Shown here in pieces: positions 40,340-52,184 of a DNA stretch of 64,000 bases (the first letter of the stretch is position 1; the number at the start of each line of letters is the position of its first letter). Source of the stretch: Blastomussa wellsi (Eukaryota; Cnidaria; Anthozoa; Scleractinia; Plerogyridae); the NCBI GenBank assembly GCA_947652115.1, contig OX393564.1, positions 13,433,684-13,497,683 on the forward strand, given 5' to 3'. The notes below the pieces were generated by a model, which saw only the letters and a program-made list of their open reading frames with translations, did not search any database and was not told where the DNA came from. The position numbers and the translations under genes were made by a program.

Positions 40340-42650
40340 GACTGGGTTTAATGACGTTTTGGCAGTTCAGCCTTCTTCAGATTAAAAACTAAAAACTAAG
40401 AACTAAAACTACTTACAATGGTAGTAGTATCAGAGGTATAGGCTTATATACGCAACTTAATTAAGCAATGCAAAAAGATTAAATTGCAAGCAAACTAACA
40501 ATAGTTACTATAGAAGCGAGTGACAAAGGTTATGTAATGCATTGCGTAACACAATCCCCGAAAAAGGCCTCTGAATGATTGAAATGAAGGCTGTAACAAA
40601 ATCTCAAGGCAGGGCGCTTAAACAATACTGTAATAAATTCCCTGCCAAGGGAACATGAACAGCCAACAAAAAACAAAAATAACAGAATCCCCTAATGGGG
40701 CCCATGAACGTGAAGGCAGTCACCAAACAATTGAAGCTAATTACAAAAGAATAAAAATGAAACCAGACAAGTCACAATTCATTTTCGAAACAAGAACATG
40801 TGAAAAGGTTTAATTAGTTACTATAATAGACAATATTCGTATTCCCCGACAGCCCTGGGGCGAGAGCCTTCTGAACATGAATGCCAGGCTAATGCGGGGA
40901 ACCTCGCTCGAAAATACAAAGAAACATGAGGAAAATTAGAGAAGGGGTGCCGGAAAACCAAAAAAGCATTCAATGCTGCAAGGCTGTACAGCTTATAAGT
41001 GATCTGCAGGCTAGAGGAATACCACTATTAAACAAAAATGCCAAAAAATGTGGCAGGAATGACAGAGAAGGCTCGCACGGCTACTCGTATTCGTCACACA
41101 CATGAGTTGTTTACTTTCTTCTTAGTTGCAATTCTGTTAATTTATAGAAATTTTTTTCAGGGGGAAAATTAAATGATCGTCAAACTACAGAAAACACAAT
41201 CACTAAATAAAAATTGAAAGCTGTTCTTTGGACCTAACGTTTGATGTATTTGGCTCAAAACGAATTTGAAAGTTTTGGTCAGTTTAGCGATCAAACAAAT
41301 ATGCCAACGAGTGAGAATATTTACTTGCAGTTTCTCCAGTATCTTTGAATTTCCCCCTTTGGTGGAAGCAAAATCAGATGGCCACAGACTAAACAGAATC
41401 AGTTCAGCAAAATATTTTGACGAAATAGTTAAAAAGTATTTGTTGCAGATTGGGGATATTACCTTGTGTTAAAACATGCCTGACTCCCAACTGACTCGCA
41501 CTCTCCTGTCAGTTCAATTAATCTGTGAATCTTCTTGGTCACTCGAACCAAATCTTTTTGCATTTTTGCCTAATCAAGATATTTTTTTTAACCTACAGAT
41601 CTTTATAAGCTCCAGAGCCTTGCAACTCTCAATGCTATTTTGGTTTTCCGACACGCCAGCTGCAATTTTACTCATGTTTCTTTGTATTTTCGAGCGAAGT
41701 TCCCCACATTAGCCTCGCATTCATGTTCAGAAGGCTGCCGCCCCGGGGCTGCCGGGGAATATGAATATTGTCTATTAATACGATTGTTGGAGCGAAATTC
41801 TCGACTTTTGTTAAGGCCTTGCAGATTGAATAATTGTGTCATCCAATAGGCTTCTCTGGTAAGCAATAACTGGTCTAAATGTGATGGATTTGGGAAGGAT
41901 ATAATTTGCTCCATGATAATAAAACTCACTTGGGAAATGTCATGTTGGGAACAATTATAATGTACCGCCAATTCACATGTTCTTTTATTGTTAAGCAAAC
42001 TCGATTTATGGTTGCGGAATCTGACTTTAAACTCAGTTGATGTAGAACCCACATATTGTAAATTACATTTACTGCAAGTTGCGAGATAAATTAGATTTTT
42101 GGATGAGCAGGACAATTTTTGTCGGATAGGATAATGCCTTCCCGTGGCCGAGCTTTGGCATTTTGAAGCTTGAAATAAGAAATTCTTTCACAGATCACAC
42201 CTATTTTTATCACATTTGAAACACCCGCCTTCATTCACCGTCTGATTGGCAGCAGAGCTTGAAATTTAGATGGGACAAGAACTTCTTTAATAGTTTTGGT
42301 TCGGCGATAAGCAGGGAAAACAGATTTTGCTGGAAAAATTTTTGTAATTTGAGGTGAAGATCTTAATAAATGAAAATGCTTCCTAATGATGTTTTGAATG
42401 TCTGGCAAAATGGGATTGTAATCGAGTACCAAAGGAAAAACTTTGTTGTTGGTTTTGACCTTTTTTTTAAAAGTTCGGATCTTGGAATTTTAAGAGCCCT
42501 ATCAAACTGCTTGTCAACTAAATCTGCCGGGTAATTTTGCGACTTAAGATACCCTTTGTATTCCTGACATCTAGTTTGCAAAAAATCACCATTGGAACAA
42601 TTGCGCTTAATTCTCAAGGCTACCCCATAAGGATATACATACATTCATAC
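40340..42650 (-). mobile_element. Penelope-like element 2, truncated, with inverted C-terminal copy
   Basis: The coding part (41672-42644) is on the minus strand. To its left lies a tail region with TTTAATGACGTTTTGGCAGT (about 40347), a motif common at PLE ends. Bases 40835-40940 are an inverted copy of 41670-41782, which encodes the protein's C-terminus, so part of the element is present twice in opposite orientation. Confidence 0.7.
41672..42644 (-). pseudogene. PLE 2 protein, RT thumb and GIY-YIG nuclease
   Basis: From the right: YPYGVALRIKRNCSNGDFLQ, CQEYKGYLKSQNYPADLVDK and RALKIPRSELLKKRSKPT; after a frameshift near 42430, LDYNPILPDIQNIIRKHFHL and IFPAKSVFPAYRRTKTIKEV; after another break near 42230, the GIY-YIG part IYLATCSKCNLQYVGSTSTE, KVRFRNHKS, CELAVHYNCSQHD and LLLTREAYWMTQLFNLQGLN. 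A different lineage from PLE 1, judged by the CSKC Cys pair before QYVGST. At least two frameshifts. Confidence 0.85.
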
Positions 42651-42689
42651 ATACATGCATAGACACATACATACATACATACATACACT
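42639..42689. repeat. (CATA)n microsatellite
   Basis: CATACATACATA repeats with several interruptions, just upstream of PLE 2. Confidence 0.9.
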
Positions 42690-43295
42690 TCCTTGACTGA
42701 GGTAGACATTGGCAGTCGCGTCAGCCTTCTTTTAGAAGATGGAGAAGAAGAAACATATTTCTGTGGTCAAAAGACTGTTTTCGAGGTGTTGGGATCAAGC
42801 CTTTGAAACTGCCACTGTAAACGAAAGTAATTGCTGCTGTCAGGCCTGTCCCATGGTACAGACGAGGATGTGGCCTGTCCTTCCACCTGTTTCATGTCAC
42901 TTAAGATCTTCCTCATGCGATACATGTGAGGGCATCAAACAAGCGATCGACTGACAATCGTCATTTCCAAAATTGATCCATGTTGTCTTGGGTGGAATGA
43001 CCTCTTGCTTGATCGCTGGAGGGTTGAGGGACCAGGATTATCTCTCAGGCGTATTTGTCGTTCATGCCTCTAATGCCTGTAAACCAGCACGCAGAAATGG
43101 AAGAAGGCATGCTCCCAAAGCCAATAAGAGCGCTCTCTGTTCATACACAGGTGTGGTCAGTCCACTCAAACATCAAATCTCTCTTATATGCTTTTTCAAG
43201 GGCAGTTTGATATGGGGCGGTAATGGCACCATGTCATCGTACACGTTACGTATCGCGTCGGTCAAGGCACATAGTTGGTCATTGCTGGCTTGGTG
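42690..43295. other. Left edge of Polinton C, nothing firm
   Basis: Several short frames on both strands but no recognisable protein. Probably eroded 3' part of Polinton C. Confidence 0.35.
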
Positions 43296-43420
43296 AATCT
43301 CTCTTCATGCGTAAGACCGGCTAGTAGGGGATTGAGTAGCATTGGGGCCAAGGCCATACCAGCCATTACGGACATGTCAGTGACAATGGGCACCAACGAC
43401 AACATGACTAGTTGCTGAGC
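43296..43420 (-). pseudogene. Polinton C possible membrane-protein fragment
   Basis: A minus-strand frame reads VTDMSVMAGMALAPMLLNPL, then LAGLTHEERF and KPAMTNYVP before a stop. The Ala/Leu/Met-rich segment resembles the small membrane proteins of Polintons, and it lies downstream of the ATPase. No homologue recognised. Confidence 0.3.
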
Positions 43421-43685
43421 AAAAGGGCTGAGCCCTCCTTCTTACTGGCGACATCGTCGTCTAACAGCCGGCATCGTTGTGCTTTGTGAAAAAAAAACAT
43501 GAGAGAATCCATGCCTTGTGTCTGTCCCATGGAACTAATAACACGTTCAGCTTTTTATCCTTTTTAGGGCTGTAGAACTGTCATAGGGTCTGCTTTGTCT
43601 ACTACCAGATATCCAAACAGTTTCTGAGTGGCTTTTTGATGCAAAAAGGCTTGACCGTTTCCTAGCCAATGATCGCCCAAGGCTT

Positions 43686-44100
43686 TCACATATCTGGTGT
43701 TGGCTGGGTTCTTGAACAGGACCGTGTAATGGTAGTTACGGTTCTGAGTGGCTTGTTCCCATCCTCCTGGATACAGATACAGAGTGTGATGGAAAACAAG
43801 TCAAGGTGATACGTGTCACAGGCTAACAACTGAGTGACTTGTGACGACCTGGTGGTTTCTTGTATCAGATCATCCAAAATCAACAAGCCCGGTTGTTGTG
43901 AGGGAGGAAAGAGTTCTAAAATGTTGTCTAAAGCTTCGAAATGGTCAAAGATGGGTTGCCAGGTCGAACCGTAAAAGTAGACAATTTTTTGGCAGTAGCA
44001 TGTCTGCGCGTCAGAAATAGCATGGTGCATTGCGTACCAAACGGCAGAGCCAGGTGGTTTTCCCACTCAAAGACGGCAATCTGCATATTACCCGGCACCC
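43686..44100 (-). pseudogene. Polinton C packaging ATPase, third family copy
   Basis: Walker A (SGKTTWL) is read at 44045-44067 in one frame. After a frameshift near 44040 the rest reads from about 44035: AVWYAMHHAISDAQTCYCQK, VYFYGSTWQPIFDHFE, then Walker B GLLILDDLI (about 43866-43889). The arrangement is that of a packaging ATPase but the sequence is unlike copies A and B. Ends at 43686. Confidence 0.65.
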
Positions 44101-44865
44101 GAAATCTTGGATCGTAAGTTGACATGATATAATGACACACACACCAACATTTTTTCAACGATTTAGTGGAGCTCCCTAAAGTGGAGCCCATAACCATAGG
44201 AGGACAGTCGTGCATGCATAGAAATAGGAGAACCATGCATTCAACATGGCCAGTGGCATGGATCGCGGGTGCGTGCACCCTACGACGACGACGAAGTCGC
44301 ACAAAATGCCGGCCATTGGGGTAGCCATGCCTTGTCAGCCTTATCAGCTGACATCTTTGGTACTGGACATCCATGTTATGGTCAACTGACAGCTGTCAAA
44401 TCGAAGTATCCACTTACCAGTATCACATGGCCAGATCGCACGCTCAGATTTAGAACTCAGTGAGGTAACGTTGGCCGCTGACCAGGTATGATCACGGGTT
44501 CAGATCCAATTTTTTTTCTTCTCGCAGCATTTTTTAATTTTTTATGGTCATTCTCAGCGGAAATTCTGCAATTGGAGTTGACGTTTTCAATTATTCTTAT
44601 TCATTTCAGAGAGATTATTAAGACCCAGCAAAAATACGGAGTTCCGCTTTTAGGCTTGGCTAAATATGCATATTATTTATAGCCTTTTGTTTTGTTTACA
44701 GCAGTATGTCAATGATAACAACGATGCCTTTAACATTGGATACAAATCTGAGAACACTTGCATGCATCATCAAACAACTGTCCACGTCGATGCTTCTCTG
44801 ACGACAAAGGAGGAAACAGGTCATGCATCCATTGCACAATGACCGTGTCATTATAGAGTAAGTTG
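44101..44865 (-). other. Polinton C eroded interval
   Basis: Minus-strand frames near 44730-44880 include SNLLYNDTVIVQWMHDLFPP, possibly a continuation of the capsid-like gene to the right. The T-rich patch 44490-44700 has nothing recognisable. Confidence 0.3.
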
Positions 44866-45187
44866 CTAGGCGAAAAATACTGCACAGTTGTACTCAAAGG
44901 CGTGCCGTGGCATCAGTGGTAGAGCCAGTACAAGGTGTGATCTCTGCACATGCCTTGAACTTGACTCGCAAATGCAATTCCATTTCTCGCGGACAAAATG
45001 GGAATGGGTGACCGTCAATGCGAAACTGCAGTGGGGTGGCCGAATTCGGCAAGGGTTTGATGTCTTCAAATTGCCACTTGTGCTCGGTGGCATCGATCTT
45101 GCATTGTGGCCAGTAGTCATACTGGCCTTTGTCGGCCTGCAAACACAACAATTCCATGAGGACGGATTTGAATCTAAATACCACTGA
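44866..45187 (-). pseudogene. Polinton C capsid-like protein, N-terminal part
   Basis: The frame from 45184 reads FKSVLMELLCLQADKGQYDY, IDATEHKWQFEDIKPLPNSA, TPLQFRIDGHPFPF and MELHLRVKFKA. The pattern of a short acidic lead, a Thr/Pro-Leu-Gln-Phe strand and an ELHLRVKFKA strand resembles the N-terminal beta strands of the F54H12.2-like capsid-associated proteins of Polintons. Identification is by strand pattern and position, so moderate at best. Broken by frameshifts on both sides. Confidence 0.4.
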
Positions 45188-45473
45188 AGTGTTGCCTTTA
45201 TACCTTATTTCAAGGTAGTCCCTGAAAACAGTGGTGGGCTGGTTGTCGTCATTGTCGACCCATCCCCATTTGCGGTCCGGGAATCACTTCTGGCAACACA
45301 CCCACATTACATCTTCCTTGTTGTCAAAACAACCTTGCCAGGGGAGGTGTCAACGAGGAGCCGGTGACAACCTTGGGATGCTTTCTCCTTCTTCGACCAC
45401 CCTCTTGATAGGGTGCAGTGCCCGATTGATAGCTACAACCACCCAATTGCTTGACTTAACCTGGAATCAATCC

Positions 45474-45674
45474 TCACAATGCCAATATGGGTAGAATACC
45501 CCCTTGTTGACCAGCCACTTTGTCTCCCAACAGGTCCCGGGCTTGACCCACAAATGGTGACACAAATTCCATGGCCTTTTTCTGCACCAAATCCGATTGG
45601 GTAGCCTTGCTGGCTCCTACCCCAGCTGCCTTGGCTACCACTTTGCCCAAACCTTTGATCATTTGCCAGGCCAC
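45474..45674 (-). CDS. Polinton C small Gly/Ala-rich protein
   Basis: From 45674: MAWQMIKGLGKVVAKAAGVG (the first codon is GTG or an internal ATG nearby), KATQSDLVQKKAMEFVSPFV and GQARDLLGDKVAG. A basic amphipathic helix and Gly/Ala composition recall small virion core or membrane-lytic proteins, but this is only a resemblance. 66 codons without damage. Confidence 0.35.
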   Translation of the reverse strand: MAWQMIKGLGKVVAKAAGVGASKATQSDLVQKKAMEFVSPFVGQARDLLGDKVAGQQGGILPILAL

Positions 45675-45699
45675 TTCGTCAAAGCCAAACCCTCCTACT

Positions 45700-45815
45700 C
45701 CTTCTCTCCCCCTTCTTCCTTTCGCTCCGACGAAGGGCTAATGCTCAAAACATCAGCTTTCGAATATCTTTACGGTGGCCAATTCACATTATCAACCCAG
45801 TTGATAAAACCTAAT
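45700..45815. repeat. Arm of the palindrome family at 60.8 kb
   Basis: CGCTCCGACGAAGGGCTAAT, then TTTACGGTGGCCAATT and TTATCAACCCAGTTGATAAA, match one arm of the palindrome at 60808-61013. A single arm is present here, inserted in Polinton C. Confidence 0.75.
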
Positions 45816-45937
45816 TATCCTCCTTCTTGTTGTTGTTTCTTCTGTTTCTTGGCAGGTGGTTGATTGTCGAGACAATAGCACTATCGGAACTGCTTGGTGG
45901 CCTTGTAGGCCACCTCTTTACCAAAAGGACTGGCACC

Positions 45938-46854
45938 TTATCCAGCCAAGGACCAGAAGGGGGACCATCCCCCTTCTTGATATGGAGGGGTGCCTTGAAC
46001 GTAGATGGGACCTCCTCCCACTTGCATCCACTGAGAGGGTGCTACTTGTTTCCTGAGGGGCATCACAGAATCTCTCTCTGACGAAAATACAAGGTTGCTG
46101 TCAAGACACTGCCTTGCAATGGAATGGGACGACCGAGGTTGTCCCTTATATCGATTCTGATGTCGCAAAACTGGTACTGACTGAGTCGGTAGAAAACCCA
46201 GGTGAGGAATGAACACGGCTTCCAGGATCTATTTGTCGGTGTTGACGTGGTGTGTCAAGATTACTTTTGCCATTTGCAAGCCCATGTAGACTGGTTCGCT
46301 GACATTGCAGTGCATGTACATGTTCTGGAAGGAGTACCTGGAAATGGTGCTCAACATGCTGGCTTGGTTGTGTTTGCCCATAGTGTGACTTTGCGTGATC
46401 TCCACTTCGGTGGGTTTCCCATCTGCATTGCGTTTGGTGATTTCCACAATGGGATGTCGCGAGTCGGAATGAAGATAGAAGAACACCGTCCACAAGTTAA
46501 AGTACAAGTAAGCCAAGACGCGGGCCAACCAGGCAGGCAAATACATGGAGAATTCAGCACTGGGAAAGGTCCACACATAAAACCCTCTTTCGTCCAAGGT
46601 GACTTTCAACCCACCCAATTCATTTTTCTGGGGTGTGTGGGCTTCCATGCTTGCATCCAGCCTTCCACCACATCTTGTACAGAGACATAGGTGTCTGCCC
46701 ACAAGAACATATGCACATCTGGGTGATCATTGTTGTAGTGAATGCAAAGCCCCACTTGCTGATTCAACACGTTGCGCCAGGTGTGCGGCAACAGCAACTG
46801 AAAGAGTCCCGCTTCCCACGTTTCATCAAAGGACCACATCTCGGGCAGATGCAC
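45938..46854 (-). pseudogene. Polinton C structural-type protein (unknown)
   Basis: Frames on the minus strand follow one another: FDETWEAGLFQLLLPHTWRN and DVHMFLWADTYVSVQDVVEG (46606-46854), then LKVTLDERGFYVWTFPSAEF, YLPAWLARVLAYLYFNLWTV and SRHPIVEITKRNADGKPTEV to NMYMHCNVSEPVYMGLQMAK (46229-46702), then VPVLRHQNRYKGQPRSSHSI (to 45938). A beta-rich protein of several hundred residues between integrase and capsid genes; a virion component is the natural guess. Frameshifts near 46640 and 46210. Family not recognised. Confidence 0.4.
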
Positions 46855-46949
46855 TCAAAAGTGAGAGGGTGCATTGTCGGGAAACAGGTCCAGTTGTGAA
46901 TTGCTTTCCAAGGCCAAATGTCATCCACCTTGAAATCACATTATGGGCG

Positions 46950-47483
46950 TGAAAGTACAGCAAGAGACCAACCAGACCCGTGTAGAATGGCACACCCAGG
47001 TTGTTGTTGTTTCAGTGTGGCAGTATCTTGCGGCAGTAATGCTTGTCGTCCAAATAGGTGGTGGGTAAGATCTTGTCGCTCGTCAACCAGGCATCCACCA
47101 AATCGTGGAAAAAATAATCAAGTCTGGGATTGGCGGGAAAGTTTTCGTCGTTCGAGCCAGGTGAATCCAGGTGCAGTTGCCCGTACTGATGCTTCCCTTC
47201 CAGTCGTTGAATTAAATCTTACAACACATGCTGGACGTGCGTAAACTGTTGGTGGCAAGATAAATGAATGGATCGCAACAGAAAAGCATTCTTGTCCACA
47301 TGGCCCACCTTGCAGAGAAAATCGGTGGGTGATTTGAGCATGGCATTGCCAAAAGAGTGCATGTAATACATACTGAGCAGAGCCACTTGCCAGTTTTGGG
47401 ATAAGAATTTCCAATTCCTGTTGAAAGGAGGAGCATACTGTCATCATGCCGGGGTTACAAGGGGGGCGTACCTTGATCCCCAC
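46950..47483 (-). pseudogene. Polinton C unknown reading frames
   Basis: Minus-strand frames read GHVDKNAFLLRSIHLSCHQQ in one frame and FIYLATNSLRTSSMCCKI in another, then YFFHDLVDAWLTSDKILPTT (about 47045-47105). Coding-like but broken; probably the upstream part of the previous gene. Confidence 0.3.
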
Positions 47484-47524
47484 TGTTCAAATACATGATG
47501 AAATTGTCGTCGCGTTCCCATGGT

Positions 47525-48273
47525 TTACTCATACTGTTTGAAGTCCTTGTGGGCAATCCACGTCTTGTAATCGGGTACCACTCCTTGCCAATTCACCAAC
47601 ACTTGCCGAGTGGGTCCACATCTTCTGTATTTAAGCTTTTTGGCCACACACCATCGATTGGGTACCCCTTGCACCTTTTGCAACTGAGGTTCATAGAAAC
47701 GACCTTTGACTCGGTCATTGCCAAACGTGTAATATTTCACACCATCCACCACGGTGTACACGGCTCCTGACCACACACCCTTGCAACTCTTGGAGCCAAA
47801 CACACCTTGTCTCTCATCCTTTCTTGGTGGTTCTGACGAAATCTCCTGGAAGAAACACTGGAAGAGTTTGTTGTAAAATTCTTTGCCTTGGTCGGTGTGC
47901 AAATTGACCGGGTGTCGTCCTCCATTGTGTTCCATCAAGTATTGCAATGCATTGCGCGTACAGCTGTTTCACGATTGCTTTTCAAACCTACCACCCAGCC
48001 ATACTTGCTCAAGAATTTGATGATGGTGAGAAGCTAACACGTTTGTTTATTTCGACCAAATCGGCTTGCCAGATATGATCTACGGAGGGTCCCATCATGG
48101 CCTTGCTGCAGGGAAATGTTTGTGTTGCGGTCAATGTACAGTAAAGGCGGGTTCCCCTTGTAAATACGTTTGGTCCACAATCCGAGACATGCCCAATGAT
48201 TTGGCAGCGCTCAACAATTCTTTCACGTTGCCACTTAAGGCATAAGGACTGTCTTCGTCCATCTAGGGCATCT
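47525..48273 (-). pseudogene. Polinton C integrase, lacks the catalytic Glu region
   Basis: From the right: DSPYALSGNVKELLSAAKSL and IVDQTYLQGEPAFTVH (N-terminal domain, 48150-48270), then after breaks IWQADLVEIN with the first catalytic Asp (48060-48062) and LHTDQGKEFYN with the second (about 47893). Directly after FFQEISSEPP the frame runs into the C-terminal chromo-like part (NDRVKGRFYEPQLQKVQ; VLVNWQGVVPDYKTWIAHKD), so the segment with the third catalytic residue is deleted. Same DDE class as the integrase at 12.8 kb but a different subgroup. Confidence 0.75.
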
Positions 48274-49215
48274 AATGCGCTCGTCTTTGACTAATACGTA
48301 CAACCATTTCACGTTTTTTTCATTCTATTTATTCACTGTTCTTACAATAGGTTTGCAACACCTCGGGTTTCAATCGCACAATCCTTCTAGCAGCAATGCT
48401 GATGTAGTATCAGTGTCAATCACTTGATCCTGGATCATGGAGACTGGTGTCTCGGGTCCTTTTTCCTTGCGTCTGCATTTGGCTGGTGCAGTACACTCGA
48501 GTGTTTTGCTGACCATTCTGTTGGTTACTTGGTTGTTATCGCTCTTCTTGGGGGAAAATGCTGACCTGGCTCATTCCAATTCATAGTTCATTTCTTCCCA
48601 GGCTTGTCAGATTTCCATGACTCCCTCTGTCAATGACCCAATGGAACTCAACAATTGAAGTTTGGTCTTCATGTATAATTAGGGTGAACTTTCCACAGTT
48701 TTCAACCGCACGGTATTGCTCACTTGGGTCACTTGGGAAGTCAAATTGTTCAACAACTGGCGAGTTTTTCACACTTGCAGTTCAGCACTCATGATGTGTA
48801 CTCGACAATGGGTTCTGCCAAGTGAATCTAAATATCCACCGGCACACACTATTATACTTTTTTTGGGATGGTCACACCCAATCAAGTCACACTACACTTT
48901 TTTTCAAACAGCAACTACTTTTATTCAGAAAAAGAAGAGAGCCTCCTTACTTGAACGAGCTTGCTCACAACTTCCTTATCATAACATTTGGTTTTAAAAA
49001 GTGTTTACTGCTATGCCCTTTTCAGGTCATTTCAAAAAACTCTAGTGCAACTAATACACAAATCAAATGTCTAAAGGAAGCGTCTATACCCCATCTTCCT
49101 GCGCCTTGCATTTCGGGTAGAAATATGAAAACCCAGTTTTATGCTGGCTGTAAGTCAGCACGTGTTCTTGACCACGATTCTCTCCCTCTTTTGAATATCC
49201 TGCCTGCAACACCAT
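48274..49215 (-). other. Polinton C interval between integrase and polymerase
   Basis: Minus-strand frames include LLNNLTSQVTQVSNTVRLKT (about 48700-48770) and KCRRKEKGPETPVSMIQDQV (about 48410-48480), which could be the remains of a coiled-coil protein. Nothing firm. Confidence 0.3.
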
Positions 49216-50107
49216 CTAATACATCTCTTTCTTGGGGTTGTTCAGTCTCTTTGAGATGCTTTTACAGCTGGCCTTTCCTCCTTCGTCTCCCCAGCAACTA
49301 TAGGTTTTGGAGTTAAGCCCCACAAACCCCTGGCCTTGCCATTCCACTTTAAATAGGCCAGGCGTTCTCTTGTCCTTGGCAGCATGTTCTTTCATGTCTG
49401 TGCGAGGGAACCAGTTCTTCTTGTCTCTCTGACCCTCTTCTCGAAGCTTGGGCTTGACCTGCTCTTCGAAGCTCTCTCTCAACAGTACCATGTAGCAGTA
49501 CCAGGTACCAGGTATTTGTAGTCCTCTCCATCCAGAAATTGGTCGATGAATCGATAGTAAAATTCTAACAACTTCAGTTTGGCATATTGAAACACGAAAA
49601 ACCCAATCTAAATGGATAAATCACACTTGATCCTCTTCTTTGCACTCTTGATCTCACACATTTCATCACTTAGTTCTTGAAGATCGAGAAAGAAGAAACT
49701 GTTGATGGCACATGCCACGTTATTCTGGTCTTCTTCGTATTCGATGTCTTGGTGACAACTGAGATTCATCATAAAACGGCCAAAGCAAGAATTGCCCACC
49801 AGCTTGGACGTTTCTCCCAGGATCTTTTCGTCGGGGTCAGCATTGGCAGCACGTCTTGAGTTGGATACAAAATCCCCAGAGAGTGTAAGGCAGGGGTCGG
49901 GTCACCACTGAATGGCACGATGAATTCTTGTCGCTTCCAAGGCTTCCATAAGGTAAAACTTAAGAAGACGGGTAGCCAGGAAAATCTTTTGCCCAAAATA
50001 GCTTCCAGTCAGTGCTCGACGAGGTGAACTATGGATCTCGTGGTCTTCTGCAAACTGGTGCATGTGAGGATCGAGGTAAAAAATCTGCATCAGTTCCTTA
50101 AACTTCT

Positions 50108-50512
50108 CTTTCAGGTATATGAAATATAAATATTTGAAGCCATGAAAGCCATAGAACAATAACCCGAACCACTCAAACACATTTTGTTATTCAGCTTTTG
50201 ACACACATCTCAAATGAAAGAAAAACTATTTTGCCCCGAGCCGGAATCGAACTGATGTACCCCTAGTTACTAGTTGGGCGTGATGACCACAACACTACTG
50301 GAGCAACCACGCTAGCAACGTGGGTGCTTTATGAAGTGAGTAGTATCTAACGTCAGCCATTCCTCGGGAAATTTTTCTTTGGAAACTTCTGTGTGTTTCC
50401 TGGCTTCTAAATTCCTTGAACAGGAATTACAAATATATGAAATAGAAATATTCAAAGCCATGAAAGCCGTAGAACAATAACCTGAACCATGCAAACACAG
50501 TTTGCTGTCTTC
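50108..50512. repeat. 78-bp direct repeat flanking a tRNA-like insert
   Basis: ATGAAATATAAATATTTGAA and ATGAAAGCCATAGAACAATA (50117-50160) recur with a few changes at 50438-50485; the repeat spans about 50108-50185 and 50432-50512. Between them, on the minus strand, lies a tRNA-like module with a B-box CAGTTCGATTCCG (about 50243-50255) and GCTAGCGTGGTTGCTCCAGT (about 50295-50315). Either a SINE with an unusually long duplication or a local tandem duplication in the polymerase. Confidence 0.6.
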
Positions 50513-51419
50513 AGGTCCAGATATGCATGGTTCTGCTTGACTGTAAAGTTCACACCTTGGGTCTTGACCAGATAAGGAATCAGCACATCTTTCAGAACAT
50601 TTAAATCATACTTTCCACTGTTGAACCCCACCACTGTTAGCTCACCAATGTGTTGGTGCAAGTTGGATAGAAGCTGCTTTCCCTTGCTTTTCAGTTGAGG
50701 CTTTGGTGGGTGGGGTATCCTTGCATCTCTCCATCTGTCTTGGTTTTCTTGGGCTTGATCAACTTTACAGCTCATCATCGATGAACTCTACGTCAGAGTC
50801 TGGGTTCTTCCTCCCTTTCATTTTCACTCTCGCCATCAAAGCCCACCTCCTCCTCACCAAAGGAAGCCTTGGGTTGATAGGTGTGGGACACAATGTCTCT
50901 TCTATGTTTCTGAACAAATCACCATAGCGCATGAACTCTAACTCGCTCGCTTCTTGAGTGACAAACTCTTGCACCATTTCCAGCGGCTCATGCTCACTTT
51001 TACCACAAATCACCTGGGGCTTTCCTATTCCGTAACGTTGGATGCTACACTCAAACTCAGCAGTTGGTGTTCAGCAGTATACTCCAGCTTTCACTCCCTT
51101 TCAGGGAGGTTAGTATTATCTTGAGGATAGTGCACCTTAATGTCAAAGGTGGCTCGAAAGTTCCTTATCCATGGTGATGCCTTCTTCTTCAATCTTGCAA
51201 AAGATTGTCTTGATGGGATGACACACTCCTCCAAGGAAAACTCGCTTCACCTTGACCTCACAACCTCGTTCATGATGATGGGCTTTGGGAAAGACACGTC
51301 ACAGCTACTACAGACATAAGAGTGACTGTATTTTGCCAGATCCCTTATGTAACTAAAGTGGTCATCATACACGTTGAGGCAGAACACTTCTTGGCTCTCT
51401 TGTTTCGAAACAATGGTAG

Positions 51420-52160
51420 CCGGACGGTGGACCAGTTACTTAATTATTATAGAAGCTTTATTTAACCAGGGAGCACCTTCAGCAATCTGTTCTCCCAGGT
51501 GTCCCTGACATAAATAGATACAATACTAAAATAAATAGTTAAAACTTAAAAAACGATCTCTGGCTAAAATGATTAAGAAACTACGAGCTTTCAACTGCCC
51601 TAACTGAAGAAAGTGGTGAGGAAATTTTAATAATAAGTGTGAATCGCGAAACAATAAAAATGTAAATGATTATGAATGTTTGTTAAAAAGAATGTTGTAT
51701 TGCCCAGGTAACAGGCAAGAATTGTTATCTGCATTGGGTGTCACTCTGGTATGCCATGCTTCTAATGTTTTTCTGGTTCTGAAGGTGCCTTTGCCTTTAA
51801 CGTGTTTTCAAAATCAATGACGTGGTTGTTGGACCAGGCGTGATTAGCAATTCTAGAACCTTTGGCCGCAGTTTTGGTGTTTCTCAAATGTTCTTTTTTC
51901 CGGGTATTAAAAGCTCTGTCGGTTTCCCCAATATAACACCACAAACAATTTTTACAAGGAATCTTATACACGACGTTGGTCTGCGATTCCATTGAAGGTC
52001 GGAATTTACGAAATATACCCAAATAAATATAAAAACAAAATAATATGAATACATTAAAACTATAGAATAAAACAAGATAGATGATTAAATAATTACAATT
52101 GTACTATTTCACTGTAATCATTTAATCATCTATATTACTTTATTCTACAGTTTTAATGTT
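51420..52160 (-). mobile_element. Penelope-like element 3 fragment with foldback
   Basis: GIY-YIG fragment (51762-52022): NVVYKIPCKNCLWCYIGETD, RAFNTRKKEHLRNTK and SRIANHAWSNNHVIDFENTL. A third PLE lineage (CKNC..CYIGET). An AT-rich foldback (52058-52155; AAACTATAGAATAAA and TTTATTCTACAGTTT) follows. To the left, AGGGAGCACC and GGTGTCCCTG (51468-51507) form a small hairpin in the tail. Inserted in Polinton C's polymerase. Confidence 0.7.
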
Positions 52161-52184
52161 CCACTTTACCATCTGCCGTATTTT

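Noticed and set aside
42639..42689. CRISPR-like array
   Set aside because: Simple CATA microsatellite without spacers; the organism is an animal.
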